From NCBI GenBank assembly GCA_947174705.1, contig CAMWKB010000002.1, positions 1-64,000 on the forward strand: a DNA stretch of 64,000 bases, written 5' to 3'. Position numbers and translations under genes: made by a program. The notes under the pieces are model-generated. The model saw only the letters and a list, made by a program, of their open reading frames with translations. It was not told the origin of the DNA and made no database searches. This document shows, in pieces, positions 9,569-18,276 of the stretch. The DNA comes from an uncultured Lachnospiraceae bacterium (GTDB lineage Bacteria > Bacillota > Clostridia > Lachnospirales > Lachnospiraceae). Numbering within the stretch: position 1 is the stretch's first letter; the number at the start of each line of letters is the position of its first letter.

Positions 9569-12500
9569 TTAATGTTCTCTCATATGATACTGCGTATCTT
9601 CATCCATCATTGAAAGCATAACATCCGTAAATATAGGGTCAAACTGCGTACCGCGGCCCTTTACCAGTTCTTCACGCACCACATTCTGCGGAAGTACATC
9701 ACGATAGCTGCGCTTTGAAGTCATCGCATCATATGTATCCGCCACACCGATAATCCTTGCCATCTCAGGAATCGCTTCTCCCGCCAGACCATCCGGATAG
9801 CCCTTGCCGTCATAGCGTTCATGATGCCAGTGCGCTCCTGTCGCAATATCCTGTATAGCAGAAATATTACTTAATATATTGGCTCCGATAGTCGGATGGG
9901 TTTTAATTGTCGCATATTCCTCATCGGTAAGTTTTCCAGGCTTATTGATGATGTTGTCCGAAATACCGATCTTACCAACATCGTGCAAAAGACCCGCCAC
10001 ATAAATATTATTAATCTCTGCAGCAGGCTTCCCAAGGCGCTCTGCTATAGCCCTTGCATACTCTGCCACTCTGTTAGAATGACCGTTTGTATACTTATCC
10101 TTTGCATCAATTGCGCCTGCCAGCGTAAGAATAATTTCTTCATTAATACGCTCGACCTGATTTCTCTGTTCTACTATTTCGCTGGTCTGCTTATCTACCT
10201 CCGACTGTAAATTCTTTTGCAGTCTGTCCATCTGTATGATACGTTTAACACGCTGTATCATAATTTCCAATACAAACGGTTTACGGATAAAATCAAGCAC
10301 TCCGGCCTTAAATCCCTCTACCTCTGTATCGCGCTCCTCATCTGCGGTCAGGAAAATAACGGGAACTTCCTTGTATCTTTCATTACTCTTAAGCCGTCTC
10401 AGCACCTCAAAACCGTCCATTTCCGGCATACGTACATCTAAAAGGATAATATCGGGAAGCTCATTCTTAAGCGCCTCTAACAGTTTATTACCTGCATCAA
10501 AGCTGGTAACCGAAAACTGTCCTTCCAGCATTCTTTCTATAATACGAAGGTTCATCAAATCATCATCCACTGCAAAAATGCTCGGCATATTGCCATCCGG
10601 ACCGGATTTAATCTGCTGCGGCACCTCTTTTTCGCCGTTTATCGCACCGTCTATATGTGACAAAAGCTCTGAATAATTCTTCATTAAATCTTCATGATTG
10701 GCAGTAAGATAGGATGTGTCATTTTCCTTAGCCGCCATCTCCATAGCCTTTGCTTTCTCTGATACATCTACGGCTCCGATTGAAAGCGAAGTGCTTTTTA
10801 GGGCATGCACCGCAATCCTGTAATTCTCCCAATCTTCTTGTTTATAATAATCTTCAAGCTCTGCGTCTCTCTTATTATCCAGATAAGAGGCAAGCATTTC
10901 CTGATAAAACTCCTCACTGTCGCAGCAATATGTCATACCCACTTCCGTATTTAAGAACGTGAGTTTGGATAACAGTCCCTGCCCTGCAGCAGCATCCTGC
11001 TGATTTGATTCAATTATATTCTCCGTATTGATTTCTACATCTGCCACATTCTGTTTATCCGCGTCTGCATTTTCAACGCACAAATCTTCAGGCAGATATT
11101 TACGCAACGTTTTTACCAGCTGATTCCTTTGTACGGGCTTGGACAAATAATCTTCAAACCCCTCTGCGAGATAGGATTCGCGTGCGCCTGCTACGGCATT
11201 TGCAGTCAGTATGATTACCGGAATATCAGGACACAGATTTCTTTTTTTCATCTCGCGAAGTGTCTCCATACCATCCATCACCGGCATCATATGGTCTAAA
11301 AATATCAAGTGATATTTATTCTTTTCAAGCAGCTTCAGCGCTTCCTCTCCGTTTACGGCGGTATCAATATGCATCCCGGTCTGTTTCAGCAGTCCTTTAA
11401 ACATATCCAGATTCATTGCATTATCGTCCGCAACCAGAACCCTTGCATCAGGCGCAATGAGCTTTAACGATTCCGCAGCAGTTTCCCTATTTTTGCTTAT
11501 GCTGTCTAAGCTGCCAATCGGTACTTCTTTTACAATATCCTGCAATACCCCAAAATGAAATTCGGTTCCTTTTCCATATTCGCTTGTTATTTTTAAATTA
11601 CTGTCCATCAGTGCAAGCAGTCTGTTTACTATTGTAAGCCCAAGACCGATTCCCTGAACATTTCTTGTATTACGGTTATCAAAACGTTGAAAACCTCTCT
11701 CTGCCGCTCCCAGCATTTCCAGTTTTTCAACATCTTCTTTTCGCATACCTATACCGGTATCGCTTACATCAATGCAAAGTCTTCCATGCGTATCATCCAC
11801 TTTTTCCCAAGCGGCTTTAAACTCTATGTATCCTTCCTTGGTAAATTTAATTGCGTTAGAAAGCAGATTATTAATAATCTGTGTCAGTCTTATAACATCG
11901 CCGGAAAGCTGCTGCGGAATTTTTTCGTCAATAGAAATTCTACATTCCAGAGCTTTTATCTGCGAAAAATACTCCGCATACGAAACCACGTCCTGCAATA
12001 ACGACGTCGTATCATAAGGCTTTATATCGAGATTCAAATCTCCTCTGTCAATGCTCGTAAAATCAATTACGTCATTAACCATTGATATTAACGCCCGGCC
12101 GGCCGATTGTATCTTCATTGCATATTCCGCCGTATGGCTTTCCTGGGTTTCATTCATGAGCACCTCGTTAAAACCCAGCATAACATTCATAGGCGTACGC
12201 AGCTCATGAGACATATTTGCAAGAAATTCTCCCTTGACACGATTTGCCTCAAGAGCTTCTTCCTTAGCGATATTCAACTCATCCATTGTCTTCAAAAGCA
12301 GCACATAATCCGGTGTTTCCAATGAATAATGAAGAATTATCAATCCTATTGTAATAGTAAAAATTCCAAGAAGTACATCGGGGCAAAAAAGAAACTGTAG
12401 TACAGGTCCGAGTGCCACACAAATTAAGAACGCTATAATAGATAACTGCTGTTTCTTTTTAAATCTATCCCAATGCTTTATAAGAATCGTTGACGAGAAA

Positions 12501-12973
12501 ACAAAATAGTAAAGCGGCATAAGGTAAGTGACAATATAGATCGTACCATGCGTGTATACACCCATATCATCAAAATAGAAGACCCATCCATTTATCAGAT
12601 TGATCAGAAGTATAGCCGTATAAATAGCACTTGCAATTATATTAGCCCACGTTAATTTATGGCGTTCATCTCTGGTATAAATATAACTGGCAACATACTG
12701 GACAAAGAAAAATGCAATTAAAGCATCAAGTTCAAAATAGATTGTATTTAAAAGATAATTGAGCCATTTAGGCACAAAGTCCGAATAACTTATTGTAACA
12801 GCGGTAAGTACATCCATAGTAACCGCAAGAAAGACTATCCATGCCATTCTTCTAAATGAAGTATTTACATCCGTTTTGTCAGTATCAGCATATTGAACTT
12901 CCTGGTAAATGCACAGAATCGCAGCAAATACAATAGTGGTAAGTTCTATGTATATGTTATATTTCATCTGCAT
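9569..12973 (-). CDS. Seven-helix hybrid kinase with receiver, HPt, second receiver and HD-GYP output
   Basis: A 1134-residue multidomain protein. About seven N-terminal membrane helices (10-220) resemble a 7TM sensor. HisKA (His256, NMSHELRTP) and HATPase (NNLLSNAIKF, DTGIGM, GIGLGL) follow. Receiver 1 has FLDHMMPVMDG, the HPt has AVHALKSTS, and receiver 2 has ILLDVRMPEMDG. A C-terminal HD-GYP domain (about 930-1134) carries HSNRVAEYA, LLHDVGKIG, HHERYDGKGYPDGL and GVADTYDAMTS with metal ligands intact. HD-GYP domains hydrolyse cyclic di-GMP or related dinucleotides. The chain thus holds every step of a His-Asp-His-Asp relay plus an RpfG-like output. It lies between the lone receiver and the HPt kinase on one strand. 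Confidence 0.92.
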   Translation of the reverse strand: MQMKYNIYIELTTIVFAAILCIYQEVQYADTDKTDVNTSFRRMAWIVFLAVTMDVLTAVTISYSDFVPKWLNYLLNTIYFELDALIAFFFVQYVASYIYTRDERHKLTWANIIASAIYTAILLINLINGWVFYFDDMGVYTHGTIYIVTYLMPLYYFVFSSTILIKHWDRFKKKQQLSIIAFLICVALGPVLQFLFCPDVLLGIFTITIGLIILHYSLETPDYVLLLKTMDELNIAKEEALEANRVKGEFLANMSHELRTPMNVMLGFNEVLMNETQESHTAEYAMKIQSAGRALISMVNDVIDFTSIDRGDLNLDIKPYDTTSLLQDVVSYAEYFSQIKALECRISIDEKIPQQLSGDVIRLTQIINNLLSNAIKFTKEGYIEFKAAWEKVDDTHGRLCIDVSDTGIGMRKEDVEKLEMLGAAERGFQRFDNRNTRNVQGIGLGLTIVNRLLALMDSNLKITSEYGKGTEFHFGVLQDIVKEVPIGSLDSISKNRETAAESLKLIAPDARVLVADDNAMNLDMFKGLLKQTGMHIDTAVNGEEALKLLEKNKYHLIFLDHMMPVMDGMETLREMKKRNLCPDIPVIILTANAVAGARESYLAEGFEDYLSKPVQRNQLVKTLRKYLPEDLCVENADADKQNVADVEINTENIIESNQQDAAAGQGLLSKLTFLNTEVGMTYCCDSEEFYQEMLASYLDNKRDAELEDYYKQEDWENYRIAVHALKSTSLSIGAVDVSEKAKAMEMAAKENDTSYLTANHEDLMKNYSELLSHIDGAINGEKEVPQQIKSGPDGNMPSIFAVDDDLMNLRIIERMLEGQFSVTSFDAGNKLLEALKNELPDIILLDVRMPEMDGFEVLRRLKSNERYKEVPVIFLTADEERDTEVEGFKAGVLDFIRKPFVLEIMIQRVKRIIQMDRLQKNLQSEVDKQTSEIVEQRNQVERINEEIILTLAGAIDAKDKYTNGHSNRVAEYARAIAERLGKPAAEINNIYVAGLLHDVGKIGISDNIINKPGKLTDEEYATIKTHPTIGANILSNISAIQDIATGAHWHHERYDGKGYPDGLAGEAIPEMARIIGVADTYDAMTSKRSYRDVLPQNVVREELVKGRGTQFDPIFTDVMLSMMDEDTQYHMREH

Positions 12974-13001
12974 ATAAGCAACTCCTCTTCATATGTACGC
13001 G

Positions 13002-13370
13002 CTATTTATCCAACGCCCTCTCTACACATTCCAGTAAAGCCGGCGGAAGAAACGGCTTTTTCACATAATCCGCTGCGCCTAAGGAATTAGCTTTTTGTAC
13101 ATCGCTTTCTTCTCCGGATGCAGATAAGAATATAACCGGAAGATTAGCGAAACCGCCTTCGGCACGAATTTGTTCCAAAGTCTCAATTCCGTTCATCTGC
13201 GGCATTTCAATATCTAAAAGAACTAAATCTATACTATTTTCTTTAAGTTTATTAAGACACTCCGCGCCGGAAGCTGCCAAAATAACTTCATAAGATGCTT
13301 TTTTCAGAATAAAATCCGCCATCTTTAAATTCATCGGGTCATCATCAACTACTAAAATTTTTTTAGCCAT
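13002..13370 (-). CDS. Single-domain response regulator (CheY-like)
   Basis: 122 residues, consisting only of a receiver domain: the acidic pair in ILVVDDDPMN, phospho-acceptor Asp in LVLLDIEMPQMNG, Ser in IFLSASG and the Lys in YVKKPF. No DNA-binding or enzymatic domain follows, so it probably shuttles phosphate or binds a partner. The start is the ATG six bases after GGAGG; an upstream in-frame start lacks a site. It is the first gene of the kinase island, 28 bases before the HD-GYP kinase, and sits behind the promoter at 13440-13469. Confidence 0.9.
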   Translation of the reverse strand: MAKKILVVDDDPMNLKMADFILKKASYEVILAASGAECLNKLKENSIDLVLLDIEMPQMNGIETLEQIRAEGGFANLPVIFLSASGEESDVQKANSLGAADYVKKPFLPPALLECVERALDK

Positions 13371-13439
13371 GTAAATCCTCCGTCCTTTACCAATCTGCAC
13401 TTATTTTTCCGCATCGGCAGACGTCTCCATAATATAGCT

Positions 13440-13469
13440 ATTATAATATGTTTCTTATCACAATGTCTA
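13440..13469 (-). promoter_or_regulatory. Candidate sigma-A promoter of the kinase island
   Basis: On the minus strand TAGACA (13464-13469) and TATAAT (13440-13445) are separated by 18 bases, about 60 bases before the response-regulator start. It is the best promoter I see for the four-gene signalling run. Confidence 0.6.
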
Positions 13470-13539
13470 CTATATTCACCTAATTTAGCAATAGTTTTAC
13501 GTTTTTTCTTAATTACTATTTAGAATTCCTGACGTTCTT

Positions 13540-14253
13540 TTATTTCAAATCATTTATGTACTGGAGTATTCCAAGATGCACCGCCCACGCCAGTTTTTCC
13601 TGATAATAATCGGAATTAAGCTTTTGAGCCTCTTCACTGTTGGACAGGAACCCACATTCCACAATAACAATGGGGACGGATGTTTTTTTAAGAAGATAAT
13701 AACTGTCGTTAGACTTTGCGACCCGTTTATTATCTTTATCCACCTCATTTAATAACGACTGTTGTATTTTCTCTGCAAGCGCTTTGCTTCTCTCACTTCC
13801 TTCATAATAAAAAGTCTGTGCGCCATGTACATATTCTTCATGATAGCTGTTCTGGTGAATACTGACCGTAACATCGGGCTTGGCAGATTCAATGATCTCT
13901 ACCCGTCTCTTCATATCCTGTACTTTCTTATTAGAAGCGTCTTCATCATACAGTCCCGCGTCGGAGTCTCTTGTCAATATTACTTCTACATCTTCCATCT
14001 CAAGAAACTGCTTTAACTTCATGGCAATTTCCAGATTGATATCCTTTTCCAACGCTCCGTTAATTCCTACTTTGCCGGGATCAGCGCCCCCATGTCCGGC
14101 GTCAACAATAACACATGTTTTCTTATTACTGCTGACAACTCCGTCCGAATTAGTCTGCTCCGTTTTCTGATACATCAGAAAATAAACTGACGTCATAATA
14201 AGCAGCGCTGCCGTTACTCTTATTAATGTTTTAAAATTCTCTGCTCGTTTCAT
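13540..14253 (-). CDS. cwlD: N-acetylmuramoyl-L-alanine amidase (Amidase_3, CwlD-like)
   Basis: A 237-residue zinc amidase that removes stem peptides from N-acetylmuramic acid. A signal anchor (about 10-28) precedes the catalytic domain with VIVDAGHGGADPG (zinc His), the catalytic-fold Glu in GALEKDINLEIA, LTRDSD, SIHQNS (zinc His) and VECGFLSN (catalytic Glu). The size and single domain match CwlD, which in endospore formers makes muramic-delta-lactam of the spore cortex; without other spore genes in view, a vegetative role is possible. It stands between the kinase island and the Rrf2 gene. Confidence 0.87.
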   Translation of the reverse strand: MKRAENFKTLIRVTAALLIMTSVYFLMYQKTEQTNSDGVVSSNKKTCVIVDAGHGGADPGKVGINGALEKDINLEIAMKLKQFLEMEDVEVILTRDSDAGLYDEDASNKKVQDMKRRVEIIESAKPDVTVSIHQNSYHEEYVHGAQTFYYEGSERSKALAEKIQQSLLNEVDKDNKRVAKSNDSYYLLKKTSVPIVIVECGFLSNSEEAQKLNSDYYQEKLAWAVHLGILQYINDLK

Positions 14254-14352
14254 TTACTCATTCCCAATACACTGTATTGTTATACTTTATGCATTAAATG
14301 AGTAAAATATCATTAGCAAAACACCAATCGGGAGCCGGTCGTTTCCTATATA

Positions 14353-14787
14353 TTATATGGTGTACTGGTCTGACAATTCTGCCTGCCATTCCAGCATATC
14401 TTCCAAAGTAATATTGTCCACCACATTATTAACGGCGTCATTGATCTGCTGCCATATTCTTATAGTAACACATTGCGGTTCACGCTCACATTCTTCCTTT
14501 TCATTTCCGACGCAGCTTACCGGTGCAAGGTCACCTTCAGTCAGCCGCAGTATCATTCCGACCGTATATTCCGACGGTGCTTTTTTCAATACATATCCAC
14601 CCTGCGCTCCTCTGATACTTCTGACATAACCGGCCCGGTTTAAGACCGCGATAATCTGCTCTAAATATTTATCCGATATTTCCTGCCGCTTTGACACATC
14701 CTTAAGGCTCACCGGTCCTCCTGCACTATACGTAGCCAAATCCAGCATCAATCTTAAAGCATACCTTCCCTTTGTAGATATTTTCAT
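14353..14787 (-). CDS. Rrf2/IscR-family transcriptional regulator
   Basis: 144 residues. The N-terminal winged helix begins MKISTKGRYALRLMLDLA and contains the recognition segment LEQIIAVLNRAGYVRSIRGAQGGYVL. Three cysteines spaced as in IscR (CVGNEKEECEREPQC, about residues 92-106) suggest an Fe-S cluster, so it may sense iron, oxygen or redox state. No isc or suf genes are nearby. A TATAAT at 14900-14905 on the minus strand may be its -10, and GTATT-N8-AATAC at 14881-14898 may be an operator; both are weak. Its leader contains two hairpins and a 41-base element repeated upstream of a second regulator at 58619. Confidence 0.88.
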   Translation of the reverse strand: MKISTKGRYALRLMLDLATYSAGGPVSLKDVSKRQEISDKYLEQIIAVLNRAGYVRSIRGAQGGYVLKKAPSEYTVGMILRLTEGDLAPVSCVGNEKEECEREPQCVTIRIWQQINDAVNNVVDNITLEDMLEWQAELSDQYTI

Positions 14788-14795
14788 ATAACCCT

Positions 14796-14836
14796 CCCAT
14801 TCTTACTCAGCCTGCGAGTTTGGGCGCAAGCGCAAA
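14796..14836 (-). repeat. Dispersed 41-base leader repeat, copy 1
   Basis: This element lies directly before the Rrf2 start and includes the ribosome-binding stretch. It matches 58628-58668, before the PucR-type regulator, at 39 of 41 positions by eye. It contains one arm of the hairpin at 14814-14841. Outside the repeat the two leaders do not match. Confidence 0.75.
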
Positions 14837-14864
14837 CTTGCGTGTGAAAATTTATTTTTCACAC
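14814..14864 (-). promoter_or_regulatory. Two tandem hairpins in the Rrf2 leader
   Basis: The outer hairpin is GTGTGAAAA/TTTTCACAC (14842-14864, nine perfect pairs, 5-base loop). The inner one is GCGAGTTTG/CAAACTTGC (14814-14841, nine pairs with one G-U, 10-base loop). They abut and lie between the putative promoter and the start codon. Neither has a run of U on the minus strand, so they look like leader structure, not a terminator. Confidence 0.5.
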
Positions 14865-14955
14865 TTTTCTCTAAAGCATAGTATTTCTGTATGAATACCA
14901 TTATAATACCAATTTTATAATAAATAAACCTCTTATTTTCTAAAATGATTTAAGC

Positions 14956-14986
14956 ACACAAAAAGCCAGAGTATTTGTCTCTGGCT
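14956..14986 (-). terminator. Rho-independent terminator after the GH18 gene
   Basis: Minus-strand stem AGCCAGAG/CTCTGGCT with a 7-base loop followed by TTTTTG, starting 12 bases beyond the GH18 stop codon. Confidence 0.85.
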
Positions 14987-14998
14987 TAATATCTCTCG

Positions 14999-16696
14999 TT
15001 ATTTATTAATATACTCTTCAATCGCAGTCCATACAGACGGTTTTTCCAATCCAAGTCTCCATTCGGCAACACCTGCTATTTTATAATTGTCCATAACACT
15101 CAGTTTTACCCTTATGGATTCGTCGTCTTCTAACCAAACCTGATATAAGCTGTTTCCCGACTGGTATTCACCATAATTCTGACAGGTTTCTTCGTCCCAT
15201 CTTATATCTATGGAATGGTTTGCAACATATTCATCCGCCATATCCATACCGACTACCTGACTGCTCACCGAATCGCCGTTAGTTTCCCATATTCTTGTAT
15301 AAAAAGGAACGGCATTTATAACTTTCCCGGCCTGAACCTCATCAATTGTCTTGGAAATGCCGTCTTCCACAAAATCAATTGACGCCACCGAACCTGCTTC
15401 CTTGCTGTTTCCATGATGCTCATCATAGCCCATTATTATTACATAATCTGCTACAACGCCCTGTTCATCCCTGCGGTAATAATCGTTATATCCCATAGGC
15501 ACATAATTATCTACCGAAAGCACTATACCGTTTGCCCGGCACGGAATTGAAAGTTCCCTGATAAATTCTATAAAGCCTTCTCCGGCATCCACCCCGATAT
15601 CCTCAAAGTCAATATTAATTCCGTCCAAATCATATTCGAGCGCCGTATTAATCAGATTGTTTATAATATTGGTCCTTGTAGTTGTCTTAGAAAGCAGCTC
15701 ATACATATCAAGCGTTTCGGTATTCGTTATATTACTTATTAATGCCCATACCTCCATGCCCATATCATGAACCCTGTTTACGTATTCTTTGGATGCAAAG
15801 CTGGTAAACTCTCCCGCATCTCCGGTCAGCACAAACCATGTCGGGGAAATTACATTTATGCTCTTCGTACCGGCAAGCGCCTCCGTAAGAGTATCATTGC
15901 CTTCAGTGCTGTAAACGGCATGCCATGCAAGATTTATCTTATAATCCTTTGATATGCTCGTGTATTCCGGTTCTTCATAATCAGTTACGGGAATCGGTTC
16001 TTCACTATGCGCATCCGTTAATTTCTTGTTTTCAACATATCCTATATAAGCGTCTTTAGTCTTGACTTTACTCCAGTTTTCCATTTCATCCAGAACAATT
16101 ACACTGTCTCCTTCGGATACATCGGTAAGTATATCGCTCTTTATACCTCCCTGATACCGTACCTGTGTATCTTTACTGAGCGTTGCCACCTGCCTCTCAT
16201 TCCATTCGGTATAAACCTGCATATGGTAAGGCTCCGTAAAAAGTTCATAAGAAAAATTGGTGTATTTTTTAACAAAGTCAGCCGCTATATAAAGAACATC
16301 TCCTTCATATCTGGCAATAACGTATCCCGCATTATTCGACTCGTCATTACTTGTCCAGTAATCCGAGGTCCCGATTTCGGTACGTATGACCGCATCCGGA
16401 AGCGTATATAGAAGAAGACCTTCTATCTTGTCTTCATAAAATCTGTCATTTAAATACTGATGTACGACAGCGAGGCTGAAATAACATGTGTTATCCCATA
16501 TCTTGGCATATTCTTCAATCTGCTCATCCTGAAGAACGATCGCCACATCATCTTCTCCCACAATTCCGAAATATTCATCTAAATCTGCATATTCTTTGGA
16601 ATAGGAATATTTTTCAATTATTTTTGCCCCAAATCCTACCGCCGCAACAATTATAATCAGAACGATTGCAACAAGTACCGGAATTACCTTCTTCAT
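14999..16696 (-). CDS. Membrane-anchored GH18 glycosidase with SH3 domain
   Basis: A 565-residue protein. One N-terminal membrane segment (about 4-27) anchors or exports it. A variable region (30-175) is followed by a bacterial SH3-like domain (about 185-240, VSEGDSVIVLDEMENWSKVK) and a glycosyl hydrolase family 18 barrel (about 255-560). The GH18 catalytic signature appears as DGINIDFEDI with the acid Glu intact. Related Firmicutes proteins act on peptidoglycan N-acetylglucosamine bonds; the substrate here is inferred. It has its own promoter (16725-16753) and terminator, so it appears to be monocistronic. Confidence 0.85.
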   Translation of the reverse strand: MKKVIPVLVAIVLIIIVAAVGFGAKIIEKYSYSKEYADLDEYFGIVGEDDVAIVLQDEQIEEYAKIWDNTCYFSLAVVHQYLNDRFYEDKIEGLLLYTLPDAVIRTEIGTSDYWTSNDESNNAGYVIARYEGDVLYIAADFVKKYTNFSYELFTEPYHMQVYTEWNERQVATLSKDTQVRYQGGIKSDILTDVSEGDSVIVLDEMENWSKVKTKDAYIGYVENKKLTDAHSEEPIPVTDYEEPEYTSISKDYKINLAWHAVYSTEGNDTLTEALAGTKSINVISPTWFVLTGDAGEFTSFASKEYVNRVHDMGMEVWALISNITNTETLDMYELLSKTTTRTNIINNLINTALEYDLDGINIDFEDIGVDAGEGFIEFIRELSIPCRANGIVLSVDNYVPMGYNDYYRRDEQGVVADYVIIMGYDEHHGNSKEAGSVASIDFVEDGISKTIDEVQAGKVINAVPFYTRIWETNGDSVSSQVVGMDMADEYVANHSIDIRWDEETCQNYGEYQSGNSLYQVWLEDDESIRVKLSVMDNYKIAGVAEWRLGLEKPSVWTAIEEYINK

Positions 16697-16724
16697 TTAT
16701 CCAGCTCCTTTCTAACCGTTCTTA

Positions 16725-16753
16725 ATTATAACAGACTATTGCCTTACCGTCAT
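16725..16753 (-). promoter_or_regulatory. Candidate promoter of the GH18 gene
   Basis: Minus strand ATGACG (16748-16753), 17 bases, TATAAT (16725-16730) with an extended TGT just before the -10. It lies about 30 bases before the start codon. Confidence 0.6.
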
Positions 16754-16775
16754 TATCATTTTTTACTTTTTTTGA

Positions 16776-16850
16776 CTGATTTCGCAAAATACGACGCTTA
16801 AAAATGGGGATTCCTAAAACCTATTATATCCGCGAAATCAGCGTTTAAGC
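16776..16850. repeat. Interleaved inverted repeats (pseudoknot-like order)
   Basis: CTGATTTCGC at 16776-16785 pairs with GCGAAATCAG at 16832-16841 (ten perfect pairs). GCTTAAA near 16796 pairs with TTTAAGC at 16844-16850. The order of arms is A-B-A'-B'. A minus-strand TATAAT (16823-16828) lies inside. Confidence 0.55.
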
Positions 16851-17312
16851 ATATTAACGCCAAAACTTTCCAAAAGGATAACCGCAGTGTTATAAAAATT
16901 ATAAATATTAAAAAAATAAATGACGGTAAGTAAACTGCATAGCGCAATAATCCGTAAGATGTTCCTGACATGCCTAAAAAAATAAAAATAATTGTATAAC
17001 CTTTTCAATCCCTGTGAATTATAATTGTGAAAATAACGAATGAAAATAATTATTCTACGATCAGGCACTTTAGCCTGTAAGACTTCCCTATACCATATTT
17101 GTGAAAATTTATATGAATATAATTATAAAATAATAATAATATATATAACTATATGCGGTATAAGGAATAGAATTTTCATATTATATTTACGCATTGCCTC
17201 CTTCCTGTGCGGATTATCAGGAGACATCTTGTCGCTATTATAACCATAATGTGACAAAAAAGCAAGTTATTTCTAAAAATATTAAATTTTTTTAAAGAGT
17301 TTTGTCATACTA

Positions 17313-17341
17313 TTGACTTAGGCCAACACAAAGTATAAGAT
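17313..17341 (+). promoter_or_regulatory. Candidate mecA promoter
   Basis: TTGACT (17313-17318), 17 bases, TAAGAT (17336-17341). It leaves a leader of roughly 95 bases before the mecA start codon. Confidence 0.5.
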
Positions 17342-17443
17342 ACTTTTATCATAAATAAAATTTTGATGACTTATCATTATTTTATTTAAATAATTCACAT
17401 AAATTAACAGTATCAGTATCTTATATAGTAAGGATGTGATATT

Positions 17444-18196
17444 ATGAAAATCGAAAAAGTAAACGAACATCAGATTCGCTGTACGCTTACAAGAGAAGAC
17501 CTTGCGGACAGGGAATTGAAAATAAGCGAACTTGCATACGGTACCGACAAGGCAAAAACCCTGTTTCGTGATATGATGCAGTTAGCCGCTTATGAATGTG
17601 GATTTGAGGCAGAAGATATTCCGCTTATGATAGAGGCAATTCCCCTCAATGCGGAATGTATAGTTCTTATTATAACTAAAGTGGAAGACCCCGAAGAACT
17701 TGATACACGGTTTTCCAAATTTGCTCCTTCGGTTCATGACGAAGTTTATGATGATGCCGATGACCTTATTGACACATTTTCGGACAATGCCGACGAGGTG
17801 GTAGATATGCTGCGCAAGATGGATCAGCAGAGCCGTACAACGCCGGTTTCCGACACTGTTAATAAACCTGCTGTCCAGAATAAGGATACGCTTTCCGTTC
17901 CGCACACCGAACGTATGTTTTCCTTTGTATCTCTTTCTGACGTAATAAAGCTCGCACATATTGCGGCACCAATATACAAAGGCTCAAGTTCATTATACAA
18001 AAACGACAATGACGGTTCATACCTTCTGCTCATAAGCCCCTTAGGACTCAAGACCGCAGACTTTAACCGGATTTGTAATATTCTTAGCGAATACGGCAAA
18101 CCGGAACCTTTTTCATCCGCTGCGGAATCCTATCTGGAGGAACACTTTGAGCCGGTTATCAAAGATAAGGCCATACCGTCTTTGGCAGGTATTTAA
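17444..18196 (+). CDS. mecA: Adaptor protein MecA
   Basis: 250 residues. MecA delivers substrates such as ComK or SpoVG-type regulators to the ClpC-ClpP protease. The N-terminal substrate-binding domain (about 1-85, MKIEKVNEHQIRCTLTREDL) and the C-terminal ClpC-binding domain (about 150-235, including ILSEYGKP) are separated by an acidic linker (DDADDLIDTF). The length is slightly above the Bacillus form, which is normal in Clostridia. It is monocistronic, with its own promoter and a strong terminator at 18212-18246. Confidence 0.9.
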   Translation: MKIEKVNEHQIRCTLTREDLADRELKISELAYGTDKAKTLFRDMMQLAAYECGFEAEDIPLMIEAIPLNAECIVLIITKVEDPEELDTRFSKFAPSVHDEVYDDADDLIDTFSDNADEVVDMLRKMDQQSRTTPVSDTVNKPAVQNKDTLSVPHTERMFSFVSLSDVIKLAHIAAPIYKGSSSLYKNDNDGSYLLLISPLGLKTADFNRICNILSEYGKPEPFSSAAESYLEEHFEPVIKDKAIPSLAGI

Positions 18197-18211
18197 ACAT
18201 CATAAGAACGC

Positions 18212-18246
18212 AAAAAGGAATCTGAACAATTTCAGATTCCTTTTTT
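18212..18246 (+). terminator. Terminator after mecA (bidirectional)
   Basis: Stem GGAATCTGAA/TTCAGATTCC with a 4-base loop, flanked by A-run and T-run on both sides, so it can serve mecA and the convergent DUF1858 gene. Confidence 0.9.
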
Positions 18247-18276
18247 AACTTGTGGACAAACGGTTTGCAAATGTTT

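Larger units (their letters stand above)
16697..17443. other. 747-base AT-rich intergenic region
   Basis: No convincing gene. It holds the GH18 promoter, an interleaved pair of inverted repeats (16776-16850), a small CAGGC/GCCTG repeat near 17064, and the mecA promoter at its right end. A 76-codon open frame at 16838-17068 on the minus strand is rich in Ile, Tyr and Asn, lacks a ribosome site and looks spurious. Confidence 0.6.

Noticed and set aside
16838-17068. 76-codon open frame on the minus strand
   Set aside because: AT-rich composition (Ile, Tyr, Asn, Phe), no ribosome site and no family likeness.
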